From positions 1-34,536 of the forward strand of contig JAZGAE010000152.1 of assembly GCA_036475545.1 (NCBI GenBank): DNA of 34,536 bases. Direction: 5' to 3'. Under the pieces are notes generated by a model that was given only the letters and a program-made list of their open reading frames with translations, was not told the DNA's origin and ran no database searches. Shown piece by piece: positions 8,025 to 19,062 of this stretch; position 1 is the first letter of the stretch; the number at the start of each line of letters is the position of its first letter. The position numbers were made by a program, and so were the translations under genes. The DNA comes from JAZGAE01 sp036475545. Its GTDB lineage: Bacteria; Pseudomonadota; Alphaproteobacteria; DATDPM01.

Positions 8025-8777
8025 ATGAGCGAGGAGATGGCTCGAGAGAAGAAACCGATCGTCCGCAGTCCGGAAGCCCCGGTGGACACCTTCGACCAGG
8101 ACCTCGGCGACGCCCAGGTCGCCGCCTACTTGCGCCGCCATCCCAACCTCCTGCTCCAGAATCCCGAGCTCCTGCGGGCGCTGACGCCGCCGTCACGCCA
8201 GCGCGGCGAGGACGTTTACGACTTCCAGAGCTTCATGATCCACCGCCTGCGCGAGGACCTCGATCACCTCGGCGTCGAACATGAACACTTGGTCGTCACC
8301 AGCCGCAACAACCTTTTCGGCCAGACGCGGGTCCACCAGAGCGTGCTCGCCATGCTGGGGGCCGCCTCCTTCGAGCAGCTGGTCCACATCGTCACGACCG
8401 ACCTCGCGGTGCTGCTGGACCTGGACGTGGTGACGCTTTGCGTGGAGGTGGCGGAGGCCGAGCTTCCGCGCACCGTCGCCGGCGGCGTGGTTACGCTCCG
8501 GCCCGGGGCGGTGGACGAGCTCTTGAGCTCGGGCCGCGACATCGTGCTCTACGACCTGAGCGAGGGCGACGCCACCGTCTTCCACGGGACCGCCGAGCTG
8601 GTCAGGTCCTCGGCGTTGCTGAGGCTGCGGTTTAGCCGCACGGGGCCCGTCGGCCTGCTGGCGCTGGGCTCGCGGCACGGGGGAAGGTTCCACCCGGGGC
8701 AGGGAACGGAACTTCTCGGTTTTCTCGCCCGGGTTCTGGAATACTGCGTCCGGGCATGGCTGCGCCTGCCCGATTGA
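8025..8777 (+). CDS. DUF484 family protein (GAF-like)
   Basis: The 250-residue cytoplasmic protein starts MSEEMAREKK at 8025, behind GAGGAAGG five bases upstream. An in-frame ATG at 7923 overlaps the priA start and lacks a ribosome site. The N-terminal part contains the DUF484 signature (VAAYLRRHPNLLLQNPELL and, later, DFQSFMIHRLRED). A GAF-like alpha/beta domain follows at about residues 95-245. Its biochemical function is unknown. DUF484 genes commonly sit just before xerC in proteobacteria, and here the reading frame overlaps xerC by 22 bp, indicating translational coupling. Nothing is truncated. The fold assignment is from memory of the family. Confidence 0.88.
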   Translation: MSEEMAREKKPIVRSPEAPVDTFDQDLGDAQVAAYLRRHPNLLLQNPELLRALTPPSRQRGEDVYDFQSFMIHRLREDLDHLGVEHEHLVVTSRNNLFGQTRVHQSVLAMLGAASFEQLVHIVTTDLAVLLDLDVVTLCVEVAEAELPRTVAGGVVTLRPGAVDELLSSGRDIVLYDLSEGDATVFHGTAELVRSSALLRLRFSRTGPVGLLALGSRHGGRFHPGQGTELLGFLARVLEYCVRAWLRLPD

Positions 8778-9724
8778 GAGACCGGGCGCGGCCTGAGCCC
8801 GCTGCGCTGACCCCAGACGTCGCCGAGGCCGTCTCCGGATGGCGGGCGTGGCTCGAGCACGAGCGGCGCTCCTCCCCCCATACCGTCGCGGCGTATGCCC
8901 GGGACCTCTCCGCCTTCCTCGCCTTTCTCGTCGAGCATCTCGGGCGCCCGCCCGGGCTCGGCGATCTCGAGGATCTCAGACCCGCCGATTTCCGCGCCTG
9001 GCTCGCGCGCCGGGCCAGGGACGGCTTCGGGCGGACCTCTACCGCGCGCGCGACCTCCGTGGTGCGCGGCTTCTTCCGCCACCTGGAGCGCGGCGGCAAG
9101 GCGCGGAACGCGGTCGTGGCCGGCCTGCGGACGCCGAAGCTGCCGAGGACGGTGCCCAAGCCACTCTCGCCCGAGGACGCGGCGGACGCGGTGGCAACGG
9201 TGGGCGAGCTGAGCGGAACCCCGTGGATCGCGTTGCGCGACGTCGCGCTCCTGACGCTGCTTTACGGCTGCGGGCTCAGGATCGACGAGGCGCTGTCGCT
9301 CGACCGCCGCGACGCGCCGAGCGGCGAGACCATCACGATTACCGGCAAGGGCCGCAAGCAACGGATGGTGCCCGTGCTTCCCGCCGTGGCCACCGCCGTG
9401 AAGGCCTATCTGGCGGCCTGCCCCTATGCGCTCGCTGCCGGCGACCCCCTGTTCGTGGGCGCGCGGGGCAAACGCCTGCAGGCGGGCGTGGTGCAGCGCC
9501 AGATGCGAGTCTTACGCCGCCGGCTCGGGCTGCCTGAGACGGCGACGCCCCACGCGCTCCGCCACAGCTTCGCCACCCATTTGCTCTCCGCCGGCGGCGA
9601 TCTCCGGGCCATTCAGGAGCTCTTGGGCCACGCCTCGCTGTCGACCACCCAGCGCTACACGGAGGTGGACTCCGAGCGCCTGATGGCCGTCCACGCCCGC
9701 GCCCACCCGCGGGCCAGGGGATGA
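8756..9724 (+). CDS. xerC: Tyrosine recombinase XerC
   Basis: The 322-residue site-specific recombinase resolves chromosome dimers at dif together with XerD. Seen: an N-terminal SAM-like DNA-binding domain (~22-115, with HTVAAYARDL) and the full catalytic set R175 (GCGLRIDEA), K198 (GKGRKQRM), H266 and R269 (PHALRHSF), H292 (LGHASL) and the nucleophile Y301 (TTQRYTEV). Overlap with DUF484 and the housekeeping neighbours argue for XerC rather than a phage or integron integrase. XerD cannot be fully excluded on motifs alone. Start ATG 8756 lies inside the DUF484 gene; no better start was seen downstream. Confidence 0.93.
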   Translation: MAAPARLRDRARPEPAALTPDVAEAVSGWRAWLEHERRSSPHTVAAYARDLSAFLAFLVEHLGRPPGLGDLEDLRPADFRAWLARRARDGFGRTSTARATSVVRGFFRHLERGGKARNAVVAGLRTPKLPRTVPKPLSPEDAADAVATVGELSGTPWIALRDVALLTLLYGCGLRIDEALSLDRRDAPSGETITITGKGRKQRMVPVLPAVATAVKAYLAACPYALAAGDPLFVGARGKRLQAGVVQRQMRVLRRRLGLPETATPHALRHSFATHLLSAGGDLRAIQELLGHASLSTTQRYTEVDSERLMAVHARAHPRARG

Positions 9725-10212
9725 GCCCGGGCGCGGGCCGACCCCTCCGATCCCGGCCCCAAACGGGAGCCGTCGCCGATTGACCGGCTGCGCGCCTGGG
9801 GAGAAGCGAGGGTCGCGGCATGTCATCCGAGCCACGATCGCGGGAAGGAGGCGCGCGAGTGGGCGTGCGAGGAGGACGCGCGCTCGTGCTTGCGCCGCTG
9901 GTTCGCCCGGCCCGAAGGGCTCACGAACGCCCAGGCCGAGGCGTGCCAACGGGACGAAGGCTGGATCCTGGGGGTGGACCGAGCGCGCGCCGGGCCCGGT
10001 TCCGGCTTCGGAAAGGCCGGTCAGTCACCACGAAGACACCAAGAGCACCAAGGATATTCGGTGCTCTCGAGGCATCGGTGGTTCCGCCACCTGGCCGTCG
10101 TCTCCTTGGTGCCTTGGTGGGTCCACCCTTCCCGCCCAGGCCCTAGCCGGCGCCCCGGGCCCGTCGAGCGGACGCCAGATCGTGGGCCTAGCCTAGAGGT
10201 GGATCGCGCGGC
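9725..10212. other. Gene-free interval between xerC and lpd
   Basis: About 490 bp between two convergent genes. It holds an imperfect inverted repeat (10026-10122) and the outer copy of a 20-bp duplication (10191-10210). The plus frame from 9725 is open to past 10200, and over roughly 9782-9990 its residues look protein-like (for example FARPEGLTNAQAEA). However, it has no ATG or GTG and no ribosome site, so I do not call a gene. It may be a decayed coding fragment. Confidence 0.5.
10026..10122. repeat. Imperfect inverted repeat, CACCACGAAGACACCAAG type
   Basis: The left arm starts CACCACGAAGACACCAAG (10026) and continues to AAGGA (10054). The right arm TCCTTGGTGCCTTGGTGG (10103-10120) is its near reverse complement with a 2-base gap. 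About 50 bp separate the arms. Related dispersed CACCACGAAG-type intergenic elements are, from memory, common in many bacterial genomes. It may form a bidirectional hairpin between the convergent xerC and lpd transcripts. Confidence 0.6.
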
Positions 10213-10230
10213 TTAGAGGTGGATCGCGCG
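10191..10230. repeat. 20-bp tandem duplication across the lpd stop codon
   Basis: Two adjacent 20-bp copies (10191-10210 and 10211-10230) differ at one base. The inner copy encodes the lpd C-terminus RAIHL and its TAA. The outer copy would encode RAIHL followed by TAG. This looks like a recent slippage duplication that left the protein unchanged. Confidence 0.85.
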
Positions 10231-11628
10231 CCCTGCGACGGCCAGCGCCGCCTCCTTGATCGCCTCGTTGAGCGTGGGATGGGCATGGCAGCTGCGCGCG
10301 ATGTCCTCGGCCGAGGCGGAGAACTCCATGGCGATCACGGCCTCGTGAATGAGGGTGCCCGCCTCGGGGCCGATGATGTGGACCCCCAGCACGCGGTCGC
10401 TCTCCGTCTCCGCCAGGATCTTGACCATGCCCTCGGTCTCGGCGTTGGCGCGCGCCCGGGGGTTGGCGCTGAAGGGATACTTGCCGACCTTGTACGCGAT
10501 TCCGGCCTCCTTCAGCTCCTCCTCGGTCTTGCCGACGGAGGCGACCTCCGGCCAGGTGTAGACCACCGCCGGAATCACGTCGTAGTTCACGTGGCCGGCC
10601 TGGCCCGCCAGGATCTCGGCCACCGCCACGCCTTCGTCCTCGGCCTTGTGGGCGAGCATCGGCCCGGCGACGACGTCGCCGATGGCGTAGATCCCCTCGA
10701 CATTGGTGCGGAACTGGGGATCGACGACGATGCGGCCGTGGTTGTCGAGCTTGACCCCCGCCTTCTCCAGCCCGAGGCCCTCGGTGTGGGGACGCCGGCC
10801 GATGGAGACCAGCACCACGTCGGCGGCGATCTTCTCCGCCTTGCCGCCGTCCACCGGCTCGAGCTGGAGCGTGACCCCGTTCTTGGATCTCTTCGCCCCG
10901 GTCACCTTGGTCGAAAGGCGGAACGTCAGGCCCTGCTTGGCGAGAACGCGGTGGAGCTGCTTGCCGATCTCGCGGTCCATGCCGGGCACGATCCGGTCGA
11001 GGAACTCGACCACGGTGACGTCCGCCCCCAGCCGCGACCAGACCGAGCCGAGCTCGAGCCCGATGTAGCCGGCGCCCACGACCACCATGCGTTTCGGCAC
11101 CGCCTCCAGGGACAATGCCCCCGTGGACGAGACGATTCGCTTCTCGTCGATCTCGACGCCCGGCAGCGGGGTCGTCTCCGAGCCGGTGGCGATCACGACG
11201 TTGCCGGTCCTCAGCACCTGCTCGCCGCCGCCGTTGAGGCGGACCGCGACCTCGCCCCGGCCGTTCAGCTGCGCCGCGCCGGTGAGCCGCGTCACGTTGT
11301 TCTTCTTGAAGAGGTAGGCGATGCCGTTGGTGTTGTCTGCCACCACCTTGTCCTTGCGCGCCATCATCGCCGCAAGATCGACCTCGACCTTGCCGGTCTT
11401 GATGCCGTGTTGCGCGAAGGCGTAGCGGGCCTCGACGAGCCTTTCGGACGACCGGAGCAGGGCCTTGGAGGGAATGCATCCGACGTTGAGGCAGGTGCCG
11501 CCCAGGCTCTCGCCCTTGTCCACGCAGGCGACCCGAAAGCCTAGCTGGGCGGCGCGGATGGCCGCCACGTAGCCCCCCGGGCCGGCGCCGATCACCACCA
11601 GGTCGAAACTGCCGTTGGCCTTTGCCAT
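10213..11628 (-). CDS. lpd: Dihydrolipoyl dehydrogenase (E3)
   Basis: This flavoprotein disulfide reductase reoxidises dihydrolipoyl groups of the 2-oxoglutarate dehydrogenase complex with NAD+. The 471-residue protein carries the FAD-binding VVIGAGPGGYVAAIRAAQLG (10-29), the redox disulfide in GGTCLNVGCIPSK (C46/C51), the NAD-binding VVVGAGYIGLELGSVW, a second FAD segment YAIGDVV, and the C-terminal catalytic His-Glu in HAHPTLNEAIKE. Length and motifs are those of Lpd. ATG 11628 is preceded by GGGAGGGG. An overlapping GTG at 11631 is also possible. It is the last gene of sucA-sucB-lpd, 19 bp after the sucB stop. A 20-bp tandem duplication spans its stop codon. Confidence 0.97.
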   Translation of the reverse strand: MAKANGSFDLVVIGAGPGGYVAAIRAAQLGFRVACVDKGESLGGTCLNVGCIPSKALLRSSERLVEARYAFAQHGIKTGKVEVDLAAMMARKDKVVADNTNGIAYLFKKNNVTRLTGAAQLNGRGEVAVRLNGGGEQVLRTGNVVIATGSETTPLPGVEIDEKRIVSSTGALSLEAVPKRMVVVGAGYIGLELGSVWSRLGADVTVVEFLDRIVPGMDREIGKQLHRVLAKQGLTFRLSTKVTGAKRSKNGVTLQLEPVDGGKAEKIAADVVLVSIGRRPHTEGLGLEKAGVKLDNHGRIVVDPQFRTNVEGIYAIGDVVAGPMLAHKAEDEGVAVAEILAGQAGHVNYDVIPAVVYTWPEVASVGKTEEELKEAGIAYKVGKYPFSANPRARANAETEGMVKILAETESDRVLGVHIIGPEAGTLIHEAVIAMEFSASAEDIARSCHAHPTLNEAIKEAALAVAGRAIHL

Positions 11629-11647
11629 CACCGCCCCTCCCGACCTC

Positions 11648-12952
11648 CTAGATGTCCAAGAGGATTCGCTGCGGCTCCTCGATGCATTCCTTGAGCCGCA
11701 CGAGGAAGGTGACCGCCTCGCGGCCGTCGACGATCCGGTGGTCGTAGGAAAGCGCCAGATACATCATCGGGCGTATCTCGATCCCGTCCCCGACCGCCAC
11801 GGGCCGCTTCTGGATCTTGTGCATGCCCAGGATCCCCGATTGAGGCGGATTGAGGATCGGCGTCGACATGAGCGAGCCATAGACGCCGCCGTTCGTAATC
11901 GTGAAGGTGCCGCCGGAGAGGTCCTCGAGCTCGAGCCGGCCGTCGCGCGCCTTCTTCGCCAGTTCGCCGATCCGGGCCTCGAGCTCCGCGAAGGAGAGCC
12001 GGTCCGCGTCGCGCACGACCGGCACCACCAAGCCCTGCGGCGTGCCCACCGCGACGCCGATGTCGTAGTGGTTCTTGTAGACGATCTCGTCCCCGTCGAT
12101 CTCGGCGTTGACGGTCGGGATCTCCTTGAGCGCCACGATGGCGGCCTTGATGAAGAACGACATGAAGCCGAGACGCGCCCCGTGCTTGGCCTCGAACTGC
12201 TCCCGGTACTGGTTGCGCATGGCGAGCACGTTGGTCATGTCCACCTCGTTGAAGGTGGTGAGCATGGCGGCCGTGTTTTGGGCCTCCTTGAGCCGCTCCG
12301 CGATCCGCTTGCGCAACCGCGTCATCCGCACCCGTTCCTCGCGCGGGGCCTCAACGTCCCTGAGCACGGGCGGGGCGGCCGGCGCCGGCGCCGGCGCCGG
12401 CGCGGGGGTCGGCTCGGGCGCGGGCGCAGGCTCGGGCGCGGGCGTCGCCGCTTGCGCCCCTTTGTGATCGGTGATGAAGGCGAGCACGTCCGCCTTGGTG
12501 AGCCGCCCGTTCTTTCCGCTCGCGGGAATGGCCGCCGGGTTCAACCGGTGTTCGTCGACGAGCTTGCGCACCGCCGGCGAGAGGAGCTGCGCGGCCGCCG
12601 GCAGGCGCGGCGCCGGATGCGGCTTGGGCCCGCCGGGCCGGGGCGCGGCCTCGGGCACGGCTTCCGGCTTGGGCGCGGCGATCCCCCGGGCCTGGCGTCT
12701 CGGCCCGCCCTTGCCGACGCCCTCGGCGATGACGCCGAGCACGCCGCCGATCTCGATCTCGGAGCCTTCCTCGGCCTCGATCTCGGTGAGCGTGCCGGCG
12801 GCCTGGGCATAGACCTCGAGCGTGACCTTGTCGGTCTCGAGCTCCACGAGCGGATCGTCGATGGCGATCTCGTCGCCCACCGACTTGAGCCACTTCGCGA
12901 CCGTGGCCTCCGTCACCGACTCGCCCAGCTCGGGCACCGTTATTTGCGTCAT
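11648..12952 (-). CDS. sucB: Dihydrolipoamide succinyltransferase (E2 of 2-oxoglutarate dehydrogenase)
   Basis: The 434-residue protein forms the E2 core that transfers the succinyl group from lipoate to CoA. Domains in order: lipoyl domain 1-77 with the lipoylated Lys in LETDKVTLEVYA (K42), an Ala/Pro/Lys linker, the peripheral E1/E3-binding domain (SPAVRKLVDEHRLNPAAI through GRLTKADVLAFI), a second linker with repeated PAPEP-type units, and the catalytic domain from about residue 205 ending with the active-site SYDHRIVDGRE. Only one lipoyl domain is present, as is usual for succinyltransferases. The DHRIVDGRE signature plus adjacency to sucA favour SucB over a pyruvate dehydrogenase E2. A GGAG ribosome site lies 7 nt before ATG 12952. 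Confidence 0.97.
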   Translation of the reverse strand: MTQITVPELGESVTEATVAKWLKSVGDEIAIDDPLVELETDKVTLEVYAQAAGTLTEIEAEEGSEIEIGGVLGVIAEGVGKGGPRRQARGIAAPKPEAVPEAAPRPGGPKPHPAPRLPAAAQLLSPAVRKLVDEHRLNPAAIPASGKNGRLTKADVLAFITDHKGAQAATPAPEPAPAPEPTPAPAPAPAPAAPPVLRDVEAPREERVRMTRLRKRIAERLKEAQNTAAMLTTFNEVDMTNVLAMRNQYREQFEAKHGARLGFMSFFIKAAIVALKEIPTVNAEIDGDEIVYKNHYDIGVAVGTPQGLVVPVVRDADRLSFAELEARIGELAKKARDGRLELEDLSGGTFTITNGGVYGSLMSTPILNPPQSGILGMHKIQKRPVAVGDGIEIRPMMYLALSYDHRIVDGREAVTFLVRLKECIEEPQRILLDI

Positions 12953-13042
12953 GATGGGCTCCGCATGTGGCCTCGGCTCAGCGCTTCCTCGCCGACAGGG
13001 CGGAAGGGTCGGGCCACCGCCGCCGACGCCTCCCGATTGTCC

Positions 13043-15925
<2,883 letters not shown>

Positions 15926-15983
15926 TTTTCCACCGGCGTAGTAGTGCGCCGGACCGAATGAACGACGACGACCTGCTGCCGTG

Positions 15984-16042
15984 ACCTAAATATAGGTATT
16001 CCGGTTATGGTTAATAGGCCATCTCGTGAGCAAATATGCTCA
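15984..16042. promoter_or_regulatory. Twin dyads upstream of sucA
   Basis: Two perfect inverted repeats share the same four-base centre: ACCTA-AATA-TAGGT (15984-15997) and TGAGCA-AATA-TGCTCA (16027-16042). Their centres are 44 bp apart, about four helical turns. Neither has a T-run, so they are unlikely to be terminators. They lie in an AT-richer gap between sucD and sucA and could be operators or lie within the sucA promoter. No regulator is identified. Confidence 0.45.
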
Positions 16043-16086
16043 AAAGGTCGTGTAGGAAACGTTAACTTTGGTGAAGGCTTGGGCGG

Positions 16087-16965
16087 TCAGCTCTTCAGCA
16101 ACCCTGCCATGAAGGTGGCCGTCCCTGCGGGCGTGTCGGCGATGTGAATGCCGGCGCTTTTCATCGCCTCGATCTTGTCTTCGGCGCGGCCCTTTCCGCC
16201 CGCAACGATGGCGCCGGCGTGGCCCATGCGCCGGCCCGGCGGCGCGGTGCGGCCGGCGATGAAGCCGACCACTGGCTTCTTGTTGGCCTTCGAGGCCTTC
16301 AACATGTCCGCGGCTTCCTCCTCCGCCGTCCCGCCGATCTCGCCGATCATGACGATGCCGTGCGTGTCCTCGTCGGCCAGGAACATCTCAAGGCAATCGA
16401 CGAAGCTGGTGCCGCTGATCGGGTCGCCCCCGATCCCGACGCAGGTGGACTGGCCTAAATCCGCCGCCGTGGTTTGGGCCACCGCCTCGTAGGTCAGCGT
16501 CCCCGAGCGGGAGACGATGCCGACCGGGCCGGGCTTGTGGATGTGGCCGGGCATGATGCCGACCTTGCACTGGCCCGGCGTGATCACGCCCGGGCAGTTG
16601 GGCCCCACGAGGCGCGTCTTCGAGTCCTGCAGCGCGCGTTTCACCCGCACCATGTCGAGGACCGGGATGCCCTCGGTGATGCACACCACCAGCCCGAGGC
16701 CGGCGTCGATCGCCTCGAGGATGGCGTCGGCGGCGAACGGCGGCGGCACGTAGACAACGCTGGCGTCGGCCTGGGTCGCGGCGACGGCCTCTTCGACCGT
16801 GTTGAAGACGGGCAGTCCGAGGTGCGTCGCGCCCCCTTTGCCCGGGGTCACGCCCCCGACCATCTTGGTCCCATACGCGATGGCCTGTTCGGAGTGGAAG
16901 GTCCCTTGGGACCCGGTGAAGCCCTGGCAGATGACCCTGGTTTCCGCGTGCACGAGAATCGCCAT
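16087..16965 (-). CDS. sucD: Succinyl-CoA ligase, alpha subunit (canonical copy)
   Basis: The 292-residue subunit binds CoA and carries the phosphohistidine intermediate. Seen: CoA-binding GFTGSQGTFHSEQAI (15-29), VGGVTPGKGG, GPNCPGVITPG, SRSGTLTYEAV, GIGGDPISGTSF, and the phosphorylated His in GRRMGHAGAIVAGGKG (H249). Residue by residue this copy is very close to the classical SucD pattern. Its ATG (16965-16963) shares one base with the sucC stop (TGATG), so the two subunits are translationally coupled. sucA follows 161 bp downstream. A divergent paralogous pair lies at 19063-21117. The start is fixed by the overlap. Confidence 0.96.
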   Translation of the reverse strand: MAILVHAETRVICQGFTGSQGTFHSEQAIAYGTKMVGGVTPGKGGATHLGLPVFNTVEEAVAATQADASVVYVPPPFAADAILEAIDAGLGLVVCITEGIPVLDMVRVKRALQDSKTRLVGPNCPGVITPGQCKVGIMPGHIHKPGPVGIVSRSGTLTYEAVAQTTAADLGQSTCVGIGGDPISGTSFVDCLEMFLADEDTHGIVMIGEIGGTAEEEAADMLKASKANKKPVVGFIAGRTAPPGRRMGHAGAIVAGGKGRAEDKIEAMKSAGIHIADTPAGTATFMAGLLKS

Positions 16966-18134
16966 CAGGCGACCGCCTCCAGCGCCTTGACGACCTTTTC
17001 CGCCGCATCCTCGAGGCTGTCCGCCGAGATGATCCGCAGTCCCGACTTGGCGAGAATGTCCTTGCCCAGATCCACGTTGGTGCCCTCGAGCCGGACCACG
17101 AGGGGAACGAGGAGGTTGACCTCGCGGGCGGCGGCGACGATGCCCTCGGCGATGACGTCGCAGCGCATGATGCCGCCGAAGATGTTGACCAGGATCGCCT
17201 CCACCTTGGCGTCGGAGATGATGAGCTTGAAGGCGGCCGCTACCCGCTCGCGGGTGGCGCCGCCGCCCACGTCGAGAAAGTTGGCCGGCTCGCCGCCGGC
17301 CATCTTGATGATGTCCATGGTCGCCATCGCCAACCCCGCGCCGTTGACCATGCATCCGATGTTTCCGTCCAGGCGGATGTAGTTGAGCTCGTGGCGGGCG
17401 GCCTCCGCTTCGGCCGGGTCCTCCTCGTCCTGGTCGCGCAGCTCCTCGACGTCCTTTTGACGGAAGAGCGCGTTGTCGTCGAAGTTCATCTTGGCATCCA
17501 GCGCGATGATGCGGCCGTCTCCGGTCACCACCAGCGGATTGATCTCGATGAGGCTGGCGTCGCGCCCGGTGAGGGCCTGGTACAGGGCCTCGATCAGCGC
17601 CACCGCCTCGTTCGCCTGCGCGCCCTCGAGGCCGAGACCGTACGCCACCTTTCGGGCGTAATAGGGCTGCATGCCGACGAGCGGGTCGATCGTCACCCTG
17701 ATGATCTTCTCCGGGCTCTTGGCGGCGACTTCCTCGATGTCCATGCCGCCCTCGCCGGAGGCGAGGATGGTGACGCGGCCAGCGGCGCGGTCGATGAGCA
17801 TGCTGGCGTAAAGCTCGCGGGCGATGTCGCAGCCTTCCTCGACATAGATCCGCTTGACCTCCTTGCCCTTTGGGCCGGTCTGGTGGGTCACCAGGGTCTT
17901 GCCGAGGAGTGACGCGGCCGACTCGCGGACCTCTTCGGGCGAGTGCACGACCTTGACCCCGCCGGCCTTTCCCCGGCCGCCGGCGTGGATCTGCGCCTTC
18001 ACGACCCAGACCGGCCCGCCGAGCTCCCTGGCCACGGATTCGGCTTCCCCGGGGGTATAGGCGACCCGCCCGCGGAGCACCGGGACACCGTAACCGGACA
18101 GGAGCTGCTTGGCCTGATATTCGTGAATGTTCAT
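16965..18134 (-). CDS. sucC: Succinyl-CoA ligase, beta subunit (canonical copy)
   Basis: The 389-residue ATP-grasp subunit binds the nucleotide and carboxylate. Seen: MNIHEYQAKQLL start, KAQIHAGGRGKAGGVK, EGGMDIEEVA, LIEINPLVV, ALDAKMNFDDNALFR, NGAGLAMATMDIIK, the intact GGEPANFLDVGGGAT, and the succinate-side loop NIFGGIMRCDVIAEGIV. It pairs with the sucD immediately downstream, overlapping by one base. The upstream 181 bp to the ACT-domain gene is free of genes and may hold a promoter. The motifs match standard SucC, so this pair is the likely TCA-cycle enzyme. Confidence 0.96.
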   Translation of the reverse strand: MNIHEYQAKQLLSGYGVPVLRGRVAYTPGEAESVARELGGPVWVVKAQIHAGGRGKAGGVKVVHSPEEVRESAASLLGKTLVTHQTGPKGKEVKRIYVEEGCDIARELYASMLIDRAAGRVTILASGEGGMDIEEVAAKSPEKIIRVTIDPLVGMQPYYARKVAYGLGLEGAQANEAVALIEALYQALTGRDASLIEINPLVVTGDGRIIALDAKMNFDDNALFRQKDVEELRDQDEEDPAEAEAARHELNYIRLDGNIGCMVNGAGLAMATMDIIKMAGGEPANFLDVGGGATRERVAAAFKLIISDAKVEAILVNIFGGIMRCDVIAEGIVAAAREVNLLVPLVVRLEGTNVDLGKDILAKSGLRIISADSLEDAAEKVVKALEAVA

Positions 18135-18315
18135 TTACGCCGAGGTCCCCTGGCGCAATGCCCGCGGTCCGCGGGCCTTCCCCTCGCCCGTGGCTTCATA
18201 TCACAAACCGAATCCAGAGCGGAAGCCGTGGCTGGAGCGCGTCGCGGCGCCCAAGCGAAACGGCCGCGAGGCGGCCGGCGCGGCGCCCCGGCCCACCCGG
18301 TCTCTCCCGGCGGCC

Positions 18316-18840
18316 CTACGCGGTTTCGTAACGGAATGTGAGATTCATCTCGCCGGCCGTCTTGACGATGTCGGCGAGACAGGCCGGCGCCTTCTCCTCG
18401 CGCAGCGAGATGGCGAACCGCGAAATATACTGATCCCCGGTCGAGCCGTGCAGCTTTTCGGCATTCATCCGCACGACGTTGGCGCCGTGGTCATCGAGGA
18501 TCTTGCTGATCTTGGCCACGAGCCCCGGGCGGTCGCCGCCGGCGAGGATTATGCGGTGTGTGATGCGGCTCGAGGGCCCGTGAAGGGCCTTGAGTCGGAA
18601 CTCCCTCACCTTGACCTCGCCGCCGGCGAGCTCCGGCAACTCCTCGAGCTCCTTCGAGAGCCCGGCGCAGTCGAGATCCTTCGGCATCTCGTAAATCATG
18701 GTCAACTCGGCCCCTTCACCCAACGTCGCGAAGGTAATCTCGCCGAGATTGCCCCCGAGATCGAACAGGCGGCCGGTGACCTTAGAAATGAGGGCGGGCC
18801 TGTCGGGACCGATGAATGAGATCAACGCATTCGGGGCCAT
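18316..18840 (-). CDS. Protein with two ACT domains (GcvR-like)
   Basis: The 174-residue cytoplasmic protein consists of two ACT domains: residues ~4-80 (ALISFIGPDRPALISKVTGR) and ~90-170 (HRIILAGGDRPGLVAKISKI, DHGANVVRMNAE). ACT pairs without an enzyme domain are typical of GcvR-type regulators, which bind small ligands such as amino acids and act through protein contacts. There is no DNA-binding motif. The gene lies between two sucCD-type pairs, all on the same strand: 222 bp after the upstream sucD-type stop and 181 bp before the sucC start. This suggests but does not prove that it regulates or senses flux at this step. A GGAGG lies 11 nt before ATG 18840, a rather long spacing. Confidence 0.85.
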   Translation of the reverse strand: MAPNALISFIGPDRPALISKVTGRLFDLGGNLGEITFATLGEGAELTMIYEMPKDLDCAGLSKELEELPELAGGEVKVREFRLKALHGPSSRITHRIILAGGDRPGLVAKISKILDDHGANVVRMNAEKLHGSTGDQYISRFAISLREEKAPACLADIVKTAGEMNLTFRYETA

Positions 18841-19062
18841 GGATACATCATCCTCCGTTTCGTCTTCACGTGTCCAGCGGCGGCCGCACCTTCGGCCTCA
18901 TCGGCCACGTCCTCGAACAACGCCGCCCGCCGCGGCGTCGGTACGCGCCTTGTGTCCGCGCCCGCCGCGGCCCGGCCGATTCCGGGGGAGCCGGACGCCC
19001 CGCGCCCGCAGCGGCCCACTGCGGCGCCGGCGGCGGCTTCGGCGTCCTCCTCCGGCAACGTG

